Origin: Whitmania pigra
Lineage: Eukaryota > Annelida > Clitellata > Hirudinida > Haemopidae
Assembly (NCBI GenBank): GCA_021613335.1
Contig: JAJTWR010000458.1
Coordinates: forward strand, 1,509,001 to 1,573,000
Direction: 5' to 3'
Length of the DNA stretch: 64,000 nt
The translations under genes were made by a program, and so were the position numbers. Within the stretch, counting starts at the first letter, position 1, and each line of letters begins with the position of its first letter. Below, piece after piece: positions 26,047-38,348 of the stretch. The notes below the pieces were generated by a model. The model was not told where the DNA came from, did no database searches, and saw only the letters and a program-made list of their open reading frames with translations.

Positions 26047-27684
26047 GTGGTTCGAAAACGTCTTCAGAGTCAGTAAAATATACGAAAGGTACGAACGACC
26101 TATCAAACGGAGACCACTTGCAGGATAAGGCTAGGAGACCATTGCATGCCGCCTCTAGGGAAGCATGCCATAAAATACCTAGTTTTTAATGACTTTTTTT
26201 TTTATTGTCCAAGTTTTAAATATTTTTATATTTTATAAATTGTAAGTGTGATTAAAAATTGTAAAAAAATTATATTTCGTCTAAAAGTGAATTATAACTG
26301 GTAGGTTTTAGCTTAATTGCAAACTACTAAAATTAATGTTAACACAATGCTCAATTTGACTTTTTTTTATTTATTTTTTCATTTTTTTTTATTAAATAAT
26401 TTATCGACTTCAAGGTTGTTGCAGGTAACCTCAAATTGGATAGGTGTAGCACTCGTCAACTAATTCATGACCATAAAATGCTGGATGTAATGAATGATAC
26501 TGAATCCGAATTTTATTACGCGTTCCAATAGAATCTATTGAATCTTTATCTAAATAAAATCTATTGTTTTTGATCTCATGAATTTTTTTGAGGTCTTTCT
26601 GTCGTATCGAATGTCACATCATAATCGCATTTTTTATCATATTATTCTGCAAAATGAAGCATGGCTTGACATAATTTTGGACTCCAAAATCTATCTTATC
26701 ATGAGAATTATTATATTGAGAAATGGCGTGAAAAAATAGCCTTATGTTGATAACCTCAGAAAACTTTGCTATTGACATTGAAAAGAAACTTATGATGCTA
26801 GTCCAAACTTGGATATACTTGATATACATCAAATATTTAGAGAATAAAGCCTCACGTTATCTTTGAAATGTGCATCACAACTCATCGGCAAAACGAAAGT
26901 GTGCGATCAACAATTTATTCAAAGTAATCTTCTACATACCTTTCATTCTCCCTTATGTAATACTTCCGAGATTGGAGATGATCGTTGTTAAGTCTTTTCC
27001 TTTTCTAAAACTTTGAGATGGGAACTGAAAATAACTATTCGTTGGACAGTAGTTTCTTTAGATGTTTGTGCGCTTCGTTTGAGAAATATTTTATTTTTAT
27101 TTTGCTTATGTATCACTAAAGAGAAAGGGCGCACAGAACTTGAGGCAGCGCGGAGTCCTTTGAAAAAAGTGTTCTAGTCAATGTGAACCTATTGCAATCC
27201 CTTTATGTTTAGAACAGCATCTGGCACCAATGGCTTGATATTGCATAGAAACATAAGTTAATTGATGAAAATTTATTTAAGGGTAATACTTTTACGATGT
27301 TTTTCGAATATATGCTTGAGAACAAGCATAAAAGACTGACATGGTTTGTAGACATAATTAGGTTATGTCCTGCTGTTGCTTAATTTAGAATTAAAGTAAA
27401 AGTTTTCAAAAGGCTATTACCTAAGCAAAGATGCTTCGAAATATCGAGAAGTAATTTACTTGGAGTCACAAATGAAATATTTCAAAATAATAGAGCTTAT
27501 TTCTCTGATTACTGGAGCTTTACATTCAAAGAATAGAGTGACATGAGAGTTTTTTCTATTTTATCTGAAAAATTGCAAAAGCATTACATCAATCTCTGAC
27601 ACGGGAAGTCGATAGAAAGATCAAGTAAAGGAACACAATAAACCCAAATTTCAACCTGCCTTTTCATGGAAATCAACGACAAAT
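26047..27684. other. Intergenic DNA, PRMT7 upstream side
   Basis: AT-rich sequence with no ORF of note, holding the PRMT7 promoter region. Fragments such as GGCGCACAGAACTTGAGGC near 27129 look like decayed mobile DNA, but I cannot classify them. Confidence 0.4.
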
Positions 27685-28020
27685 TTGAAACATCAAAATG
27701 TTTATTTCAAAATGTTTTGGTCAAATTTTAGCAAAAAAACTATTGGATGGTCACTTGTTAGATATATAATACAATTGACTGAGGAACATGAAAGAGAACA
27801 ATATCATGGTGGACAAGATGTCATATTTTCTCCTTATACCATCGATTTGTATTTGGAGAAATTAGGTGTTCTCAAAGATCAAATTGCTCTCGTACAATTT
27901 AAGGTTATGAGACAAGAATTTGACCAAGTTTTGACACCTGAAGTTATTGGATTGACGATCCTTAATCAATCAATAGTTACATTGTTGTCTATGACCGAGT
28001 TTTATCACAATTTTTTTTAG
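27685..28020 (+). CDS. Unrecognised 111-codon ORF
   Basis: ATG 27685 to TAG 28020. The residue composition looks protein-like: YHGGQDVIFSPYTIDLYLEK and LTPEVIGLTILNQSIV are amphipathic helical stretches without low complexity. I recognise no family. No clear splice acceptor or donor ties it to neighbours, and it lies in repeat-bearing intergenic DNA 200 bp from a hAT element. It may be an old transposon or retrocopy fragment, or an exon of an unresolved gene. Confidence 0.3.
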   Translation: MKHQNVYFKMFWSNFSKKTIGWSLVRYIIQLTEEHEREQYHGGQDVIFSPYTIDLYLEKLGVLKDQIALVQFKVMRQEFDQVLTPEVIGLTILNQSIVTLLSMTEFYHNFF

Positions 28021-28212
28021 ATTATGATGTTATTCCATTTTGAAGCTAGGAATCGGCAATCGATAATGAACAGCAGCGTTGTGTTAGGCCGGAATTGAAG
28101 ATATTAATACAATTTTGGCCTTTTTTTGAAATAGCACAGATATATTCATATCGTCATAAAATGTTCATATCGATCACAGTTTGTTGCTGGATAATAGGTA
28201 GATACTAGCTAC

Positions 28213-28615
28213 TGAATCATCAGGGTCGGATCAAGCAGGTGGGAGGCCTTGGTCTCGCTTGGACGGCAGGACCCTTTCCAACTCTTGTTACTGCATACAC
28301 GGCGGAACCAGTTATTACAAATCCTTTTATCAAACTGACAAATTATTTTATTTCAAATTGGTATTTTGCAAAAAATTCCCTTCCGAACTCTTGAAATGCC
28401 CCGGAATCATATTGCCCTGAAACCCTGCTCATGGTAGCCAAATTTACAAGTCGTTTCAGCTTCATAGATGTTCGTGATTGGTTCTCAATGAGTATTGAGA
28501 ATGAGCACTCGTTTTTAAAACGCATCATACTGCATATGTGGGAGGCCCTCTTTTGGTAGGTGGTTCAGGGTCAGGGCTCACTCCCCCCTTTCCCTGATCC
28601 GGCCCCGTGAATCAT
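28213..28615 (-). mobile_element. Small hAT-type DNA transposon with 8-bp target-site duplication
   Basis: The element spans 28221-28607 (387 bp). The left end CAGGGTCGGATCAAG and the complement of the right end CGGGGCCGGATCAGG are imperfect terminal inverted repeats. TGAATCAT flanks it on both sides (28213-28220 and 28608-28615), a perfect 8-bp duplication as hAT elements make. Inside, a minus-strand ORF (28528-28343) has ECSFSILIENQSRTSMKL and RLVNLATMS, resembling the hAT C-terminal dimerisation region. It therefore looks like an internally deleted copy of an autonomous element that keeps the last exon end. It is non-autonomous. Confidence 0.8.
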
Positions 28616-29208
28616 ACTGATGTCAAAATTTATGATATTCAAGACAGGCATTTCATCTTATGTTGCGATGTGTCAATCAACAGAATCTTGCTTCAATTTG
28701 AAATTTTCATGTTGAATCTCTCCTTTCAGGGAGTTTTTTTTATTAACTTTGAGCATTAATAATGCAATGTGATATTTTTTTATATTTTTTTGTAGTTTAT
28801 ATTAAAAATGTTTTTATGATGTGAGATGTAAGATGTTACTTTATAATTTACAAATATTGCCATAAAAATACAAACAATAGTATTTTTACTTAAAATTAAT
28901 TCATTTTAATTTGATCAAAAATACCCGATTTTAAAATTTTTATTTCTAAATTTAAATTTTTGGACGACCAATAGCGACATGTCCTTTAAATTAAACGCGG
29001 GCCCATACAAAACAGTCTTATTCTTATCTCCGGGAGGTTCGCGTGTGTCAATAATTTATTATTTCTGTTCGTATTTTAAATTAAATTCCGAGCCAATAGT
29101 GTAGTACTTTTTGTTTAGCCAATCTGCTGCTGAATTTGGCGTTGCATTTGCCGAAGCAAATATTTTGCTTTCGTCTGGTTTACAAATCTAATTTCGTAAC
29201 TTATCAAA

Positions 29209-30784
29209 ATGAATCCAATAAGCAAAGCTGAAGTGAGTGGATCACAAGAAATAATTTTCAGTGCAAATTAAGTTTAAATTATAATTATATAATTATAATG
29301 CCATTACTAGGGTTCGTCCAGGAAGCCACTCAAGCAAACTGAAAACATGAACACTAGAGAAAACAGGCATGTTTTTTAATTTTCATACCAAAGAATTTAA
29401 GACTTATAATTATTTTATGTTTATTTAAATTTGCAGGAGAAGATGGTCTTTGGATCATTTTGATATTGGAAAACCATTGGGCAAAGGAAAGTTTGGCAAT
29501 GTCTACTTAGCCAGAGAAAAGGATAGTGGATACATATGTGCTCTAAAGGTAGTTGAAAAAGTTTTGTTTAAAGTTTTGATGGCAAACCTTGAACATGAGT
29601 TTTGTTTCTTTCTCTCAAGGTGCTTTTCAAATCTCAACTTGAGAAAAATGGAGTTGAGCATCAGTTGAGAAGGGAGATTGAGATCCAGTCCCATCTGAGG
29701 TTTCTGTTTGTCATTACATTGCTACATTGTTAAGGAGTTGCTGTTAAGAGTTAATCCACATGAAATTTCAGACATCCTAACATCTTGAGACTTTTTGGAT
29801 ACTTCTATGATGACACCAGAGTCTATCTCATTCTTGAATTTGCACCCAAGGGTGAACTTTACAAGGAGCTCAAGAGAAGAAATTATTTTGATGAACAAAC
29901 TGCAGCCACTGTAAGCTTTTAAACAGTCTGCCTTGACAACATCTTGTTGTCTACTTGGTTTGTTTTTACCTTTGTTGTTTAAACGTTTTCAGTACATGCG
30001 AGAGATCACAGATGCACTCATTTACTGTCATTCGAAGAGGGTCATCCACAGGGACATTAAGCCTGAAAACCTCCTTCTTGGAATGCAGGGAGAACTGAAA
30101 ATTGCTGATTTTGGGTGGTCTGTTCATGCTCCCTCCTCGAGGTGGGATGTCTTGTTGATTTACCTTTTCATTTTACTCGAGCGTTTGTGAAATCTTAGAT
30201 CGTATTGGCAGCTTTCCGATCGATACTAATTTAATGATCGCGACAATGACGACTTAAGTGCGTACGCTTTTTCCCAGACGTGCTACCCTCTGCGGAACCC
30301 TCGATTACTTGCCTCCGGAGATGGTCGAGGGAAAGACTCACGACGAGAAAGTTGATTTGTGGAGTCTCGGAGTCCTCTGCTACGAATTTCTGGTGGGCAA
30401 CCCTCCGTTCGAAGACGAGAGAGGACAGAATGAAACTTACATGAGGATTCTTAAACTCGACCTCCAATTCCCTAAACATGTCTCTCCAGGGGCAGAAGAT
30501 CTCATAAGAAAAGCAAGTTTTTATTTCTTATTGCAATTGAGTAATTAAATTACAGCTTAATTTGAGGCTCGAGTTTAAACAAATTGTTAGCAATCGTCCG
30601 AACGTGACCTTGCAAATATTCGAATGTTTTTTAAAGCGGTTCGCTTTTAACCCGTCCGCAGCTTCTCCGTCTCAAACCCGCCGACAGACTCCCTCTCCAA
30701 GAGGTCCTGAAGCATCCGTGGATCATCAACAACCAACGACCCAGAAGACCGCTCCAGCCGCAAAGTGAAAATGCAGGCAACTGA
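29209..30784 (+). CDS. AURK: Aurora family serine/threonine kinase
   Basis: Complete, eight exons: 29209-29232, 29311-29366, 29437-29548, 29620-29699, 29772-29910, 29993-30141, 30278-30512, 30662-30784; 918 nt, 305 residues. Kinase landmarks: glycine loop [15 protein letters not shown], catalytic Lys in [49 protein letters not shown], activation-loop Thr in [16 protein letters not shown], and the C-lobe end [15 protein letters not shown]. The N-terminal extension is only about 35 residues, short like Aurora B/C. However, LRLFGYF has the Gly that marks Aurora A (Asn in Aurora B), and [15 protein letters not shown] and SSRR are also A-like. It controls mitotic spindle assembly or the chromosomal passenger complex; which role applies is not decidable here. 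Introns 2 and 7 have GC donors (AG/GCATGT, AAA/GCAAGT), and no GT alternative keeps the frame. Confidence 0.95.
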
Positions 30785-33700
30785 TGAGAAATGTTTTATT
30801 TCGTTGACTCAATTACAACGGAGTCTGATTGCAAGAGTTTCTTTTGAATAATCGATTAAACTTTCATGTTTGTATAGAGCACTGACATCGACGTCTTTTG
30901 TTTAATCTCATTGCCTGCCATATCTCTGTTGGTTGAGCTTTGAAGCGTTGAATGATTTTGTTTCATTTTAAATATGGTTGTCTTGAAGTGGCCCTTAGGG
31001 TCTCAAGACTGGTGTGCCTTCATGTTGATTTGTTCGTTTGGAATGAAATGAAAACAAATCGTTTTCATGGCATGAATTTTTGTGCTATTTTTGGATAAAT
31101 TTCAATCATACAACATAATGTTTTTAGCTCATTAATATTCAGGTTGTTTAACACGTTAACCAGAGTTAAAGTTTTGTGCGCGTCGTATCTAACTGCCTTC
31201 GGACTAGCAATTGTTAGCACAAAATAAATTTGGATGTCAAGTGCTAAATGAAATCTTTGGAATGTTTTGTTTCTAATGAATAATGAAGGCCTGATTGCAC
31301 ATCGTTTTGTCTCTTAGCGGCTAAGTGCCACTATGGCGTGGTCGTAGTTTTCATTGTTGCTTCATCGGGCATATGCATATTCATGCTTGTTAGACAACAG
31401 GCACTGAATGTGGTCATTGAGTGTGTGACACGTCAAATGGCGTGTGATTATAATGCATTAATAATGATTATTAATTATTAATTTCTGCCTCGATTGCAAA
31501 AACGCATTATTTAATAAGCAACTAATTTATGAAGCGTTACTTGTGGTTTACTAAACAAAATTGTAAGGATAGTCGTCGGTGATGCCACTGGAGTTTGAAC
31601 TCGGCGACTGAATTGAAGATCGTGTGAGACAAAGGAAGAGAGAGAAAAGGCAGTGATTGCTCGAGGAATCTTTGTTGAAGTGGACTTTCAATGGAATCAC
31701 TGGATAGGACTGTCACTCTTCTCTTGATTGGATGGATCTCTCGCGTTTGAAGTGATCATTTGTAAGCTGTCTTCTGTCCACATTGTGTTCCGACCGGTGT
31801 TAGATGAGCAGCTAATAAAAGTGCGTGCGCAACTGTCCAGGTTGTGATCATTGAAAAGAATTTCCTCAACTATGTAAGAAAGGAAAATTAATTAAAGTGA
31901 TTTTGTGAAATCAAAGTGTAAACTGCATGCTTAGCGAATGTTGAATCATTGTCATTAATGAAAGAAGTTACCAATAGCAGCTCTATTCACATGCCAGAAA
32001 CGGATTTAATGGATACCGAGTTTTGGATCATCGTGCGTTGGATTCGTGGATAAATGTCGAGAGGTCACTACGGTCAAATGTCATTCTTCAGATGAAATTG
32101 GTCGCATAAAAAATATCCGACACACAATATTCAATAATCTCAGTCTCATAAATTATGCGCTAATAAATAAATATAATTTAGTGGATGCTTATTAATTTAT
32201 CATTTTATCCGGTTATTACAATTCATTATTACACTCGAATAATAAATTTAAATCAATTCGTCTTAATATTTACATTAGACATAAAAATATTAAATGAACG
32301 ACAATAGAAATTAGAATAAATTATAAGTAACAATTTAAAATAATCATATCTTCACAAAATATTTCCAAATATCATGAGGTTCGTTTAAATGAAAAAGATG
32401 AATTAAAAAATTAAAACGAAAATAATTTTTTCAATAGTTCGTGCTTCAAATCATCAGTCAGCTTGTAAAAAGTTCCTTCAATTAAGGATCTTTGGAGGAG
32501 CCGAATAATCAAGACAGACTCGTTCTGTCGCCGTCTGCAGCTGGAAAAGGAGAAAGTACACGCAGAGATTGGATTCATGATGGGTGGATGGACCGAGGAA
32601 TGGAGAAGTAAATGGAGGGATGATAGGTTGAAGGATGAATGCCTGGGTAAAAGAATGCATGTCGGATTTATTTGAAAGATTTTATAAGTGAAACGAAAGA
32701 AGCACTTAATTAATATTTTTTGTTGTATGACCCACTAATAAAACTAACGTAAGTTCACAAATCTATAAATATATTCCTAACTCACAAAACGTCAAATTTT
32801 CTGATAGAAAATTCAAAACAAATTGAAAAACTTCCAAATAAGTCATTTAAATTTATGTTAGAAAATCCATCATTTCTATAATTAGTGCCAACAACAACAA
32901 AAACAACAACAACAAAATCAATAACAAAATCAACAACATCAACATTTCTGCCCCGAGGACAGAAACATGATTGGACCGATAGGTCGTGTAATATTGTAAT
33001 TGACCAATGGCAAGAGTCCACGTGGATTATTAATAAAAAGCCTAAACGTGTTTTATGAGAAGTCAGCCGTCATTTCGAATTAAAGAAAAATTTACGACCT
33101 GGTCGCCAGATGTCCTCGTTGTAGTTTTTGTTGTTGCGTCGAATGTTGTACTTTTGTCGTCGTCATCGTCGTTGTTGTTGCACAGTTCCCAGTTAGGGCA
33201 GGATCTCGGAGTGCAAGATTTCACGTCATTTTTTGCATTAAACGCATTAAAGATTAAATGAATCGGTAATAAAAGCAGGTTTAGTGTATCAAGCTATTGA
33301 ATTATTAAATGGAATATGGATACATAAACCATTCCATCGACCCACCTACCTGGAACGGGTGGAAAAGAAAGGCGAAATTTTAAAAAAAGTTTGAAAGACG
33401 ACAGAAAATGAAGCACCATTCTGGTACAAAGGCTTTCAGTGCAGAGGCATTAGTAGCAAGTATTGGAATATTATGGCCAGTAATTGGGAACCACACAAAT
33501 ACGGGAGACTCAAAAACCTACAAATTCCTAACCATCAGTCCTGGAGTGCGCACTTATTTTACTTATTTTCTCTCGCCCACAATGGGCGTCCCCCTGGCAT
33601 AATCTCTCTTGTAATCCCTATCCTAAACCGGATCTACGTTTTGACGACGAAATATGTTTTGGTAACTTCAGGTAAAGGTCAGATAATAGGTGCAGAAGAT

Positions 33701-34366
33701 AACTCGGTTGTTGCGATGCGGGTTAGATATTCCAACTAAGGAGATTTTTTTACTCTTTTTTTGCTGCGTTACTAATAACTTAGCAACTCAGTTGTTGAAT
33801 TACCAGCGTTGACAAACAGAACCAACATTAACAATGCTAACCAAATCATTTTCAATATTTACAAAATAAAAGTTAATGTTACATCGCAACAACTGACAAT
33901 AAACAATGACATTAATATTTAGTAAAATGTGTAGCCTTCAAATGATCGTAACTCAAATTACGAAAGGCACAAAGACAAGACAAGTACTGAAAGAAAGAAT
34001 TGAAAGGTCGTCTCAGTACAATCGTGTACGGAAAATCAAAAACAGTGTCTCAGATTGCCGGTTTAATGGCCAATGATTTCTTGTTAAGCTTGCCATTATT
34101 GAGTCGCCATTTTAAAAACACAGTATTGACATCGTAGTAATTTTTATATAATAATAATCACGATTTCCAATCATCAAAATTAAATATTAAAATTTGCAAT
34201 AATAATGATTTATAATTTGTTAAAATTAAATGTTAAATTTCTTAAATTCATTTGTTAAATTAAATTGAAGTCAAGGCCACATCAGTTGATTCCATTGTGT
34301 CTTGGAAGTAAATCCAGGCAGTGTGGATTTGTCATTGTGACCATCACAATCAAAATCATTACGACG
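30785..34366. other. Intergenic DNA without a convincing gene
   Basis: It begins with the 3' UTR of the Aurora gene. Further on is ordinary AT-rich DNA. Short ORFs at 33408-33602 and 33473-33739 overlap in different frames within a somewhat GC-richer block (about 33390-33740) that could be a decayed mobile element, but no motif supports a family. No RNA gene was seen. Confidence 0.4.
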
Positions 34367-34369
34367 ACT

Positions 34370-34646
<277 letters not shown>

Positions 34647-34769
34647 GCAACAGCTGTTATCGTTGCTATTGTTGAAGAGGCTCACAAACACACAAACCCA
34701 CCGCTTTTCCTAATAACACAGCAACTTGATTTCAGGCCTTGTTTATGTACTTGCACCCACTACGCCCCG

Positions 34770-34780
34770 GGTTCGACTCC
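34770..34780 (+). other. Isolated pol III B-box-like sequence
   Basis: GGTTCGACTCC matches the tRNA B-box consensus exactly, within a local GC-rich island (34755-34800). No A-box lies at a suitable distance upstream and no tRNA cloverleaf can be folded, so it may be a fragment of a tRNA-derived SINE or chance. Confidence 0.25.
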
Positions 34781-34919
34781 GGCGTTCAGTCGGTACACCT
34801 TACTTCAGATTAGTGCCTGGCGGCTGGTTTCGTCATCTTCGTCGTCGTCTTCATCTTCATGACTATTAAATCATTAACATCATTTGATTATAAATGCTGA
34901 TGATGACTACATTTATTTC

Positions 34920-35575
34920 AGATAAGGATGGTGGCGATGATGATGATGATGATAAAGATGGCGATGTTGGTGACGTAGATTATGATGATGATGATGATGA
35001 TTTATGCTAGCGCTCCTGAATTGAATCAATAGATATTGCTTGTGTCTAATAAAATTCAACAAATAAATCATTTGTACGATGAAAACAATATTACAATAAA
35101 GGTAATAATAACGATAGTAATAGTTAGTAATAATAATAAATATAATAACATTAATAATTATAATTACATAATAAAATAAATAATAATAATTACAATAATA
35201 GCTAATAATAACAATTATAATTATAATAACATTAATAATGATAATAACAACCACAATAGCATCAATAATAATATCCGTGCAATGTAGTAACAATAGAAAG
35301 GAAGAAATAAGAAACGAAGCCTTGAGCGAAAATGGGGGATGCATAGAAAGAAGAAGCGATGTCTTGACCTGAACCGGCCCGAACTTATCACCGGCCTCAC
35401 TCACACACACAAGAGAGTTGAGCACAGGCACTTCGGACATAAAGGGACCTGCAGAGTGTCGAGTGACTCTTTACCTGGAACTTGGAACTCACCTCAGAAC
35501 TGCCCCAGTTCATTGTGAGGGACCTTGTAATAATAAGAAAAATAAATAAATAAATACTACTACTAATTCTACTAT

Positions 35576-35624
<49 letters not shown>

Positions 35625-35645
35625 TAATAATAATAATAATATCAA
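34920..35645. repeat. Trinucleotide-rich region ending in (AAT)n
   Basis: GAT/ATG-rich and AAT-rich low-complexity sequence, with a clean (AAT)n at about 35578-35641. The middle block 35380-35520 is GC-richer and unique, with possible minus-strand donors (GTGAGT near 35492, GTAAAG near 35475). No protein family is recognisable there. Confidence 0.7.
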
Positions 35646-36849
35646 TAATATCGTGAGTGATGGCCTAATGATGGCGTGATTTGCTAATGTGATAATAAGT
35701 AAAATTAAAAAAGTATTATTAAAAGATAAATAAATAAAGTAAATTAATAGAAATATAATTTTTGGTCTGATAGGGTTTTTTTCGATATTATTTGTAAGAG
35801 TTGTTTTTTTGAATAATTGCCATTTGAAGATACGGCTATGAAAGGCAAGTATTTGTACTTCGATAATATTTGTATTTCGAAATGTTTGTAATTCGGAATT
35901 TTATTTTTAAAAGAACAAATCCATTTATATCAACCTTGTATTCCATTTAAGCCAAACAATTGACTGTGGGATGTGGAGTAGTGGGACTTATTACAATATT
36001 TGATTTATGAATAGAATTGTGGCGACAATAATATAATAATATAATATTAATAATTATTTTAAAAATAATTGTGCGAGCGTCTGTTTCAACTCGTTAATTA
36101 CAGAAGATCAAATTTACATTTTTATTTACTTTTAAAAATTTCAATTAATAATTTTTTAAATCATACATTTATCGGTATTTCTGAAGTAATATTAAAACAA
36201 TTAAATTAAAAAGTAGCGCAAATGAATTGAAGTCATAAATATAATCTGTTCGCTAGATGGCAAACCTTTTTCTACAAATGTAATTATAATCTTTAATTAA
36301 TATGTTAATAAGGGAGGTAGTATTTAACAATTCATTCTTATATTTTTTAATTAATAATTTATTTAAATTTATAGTAATCGGTGGTAATTATAAATTAACG
36401 CATTTCATTACTTATGTGTTTTGATGAGTAATTAACGTTACAATTAATAAGTTGTAATAATTACAATTAAATTTATAGCTTTTACATAATTAATTAAACT
36501 TTTATGAATGTTTGAGAATTAAAGTGTGATCATTACAATGACACTTAAACTAGAATTTAAACAGGAAAATTTTTTAAACATTCGCTGATCAATTACGAAC
36601 GCGATTTTTTCCTTAAGCGTTCGACATTCTTGATAATTATTTTCGTAATTTTTGTTTATAATTATGTTTAAAAAATTTTTTTGATAATTATTTTTGAAAA
36701 TTTTGTTTGATAATTATTTTTGGAAATATTTTTTTTTTGGCCAAATGAACGAAATGCAGAAAGAGTTTGAAAAAGAAACTACGAGGACTCAAAATACTTC
36801 GCCAACAAATTGAACTGTCGAGATGAATTTTTAAACAACGATGATAATT

Positions 36850-37149
<300 letters not shown>

Positions 37150-38317
37150 CGTCGTCTAATTCGTAAATTGGTTTCTTGAAGAGACGAGCAGTAATTTATT
37201 GAATGCGATTATTTCATTCCAGTTTGTAGAAGATGTTGAACATGTTATGAAATATTTTCATTTTTGATCCGTTTTTAATTGTTTATAATCAGAAAATTAA
37301 AAAAAAAATTGAATCAAATTGAACAAATTGAATAAACAAGTTAATTTAAAAAGTAAATGCTAAAAGTAAAAGCTAAAGCTAATCTTTTCATTAATTAACA
37401 TAATACAATACTTGAAATTACAAATAAAATCCAGAACACGAAAAATGATGAACGTATTATTTAAAAAAATGAAAATATATTAGATGCTATTCTGACATTA
37501 TTCATTCATTGGTGACAAAATAACTGATGAAATACATTCATCCCCAAACGACGACAACAATACAACCTTGGCAATGTTGAACTCGTGGGTCAGAGGTCAA
37601 CCTTTTATTACGGCGTAATTTTTTTGTGATTAAAATATTCCGGAGAACCACATTCATTGGTTTAGCATGTAGTTGTAGTAATTTATTAATTTATTTTAAT
37701 CGATTTTTTACAACTTGTCTTTAATGCGTTGCAATTAAATATTCAAGTGAAATTTAAGTTAGGTAACAAACTGAAAATATAAATATTTTTCAAATATATT
37801 AAAAATCATCAATCAACAATTTGTCTCATATTGTTTTCAAATAATATAAAAATTTGCACAAAACGTAATTTGAATACAATTGAATTCCGAGAATATATTG
37901 TTATAAAATTTATTATTAAATATGTTAATATTATTTACACAATGTTATGCCTTTGCACAGCTTGAGAAGATGACCTTATTTTGCTTCTAAGCAAAAATTA
38001 AAGGGGGAAGGCAAACCCTCTCAAGTCACTGCCTCCAATTACGTTCCTGATAACAACATGAATAATCAATAACAAAAAATATTTGTTGCATTGAAAATAA
38101 CAATATAAATGATATAAATATATAATTTTAATAAAAATTATAAATGATACTGACGACCATTTAATCATCATTTCGATTGTTGATTCACATTGTCCCCCTC
38201 ATCAACAAACTGTCTACGTGATTCACACGATCGCATCTTATATTTTGTAGGATATCCATCACTAACCAGAAATAAATAAATAAATAAATATAGTTTAGTT
38301 TAATTAAGTCATTATAA

Positions 38318-38348
<31 letters not shown>

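Noticed and set aside
34755..34800. tRNA gene
   Set aside because: Only a B-box match; no A-box, acceptor stem or cloverleaf can be built.
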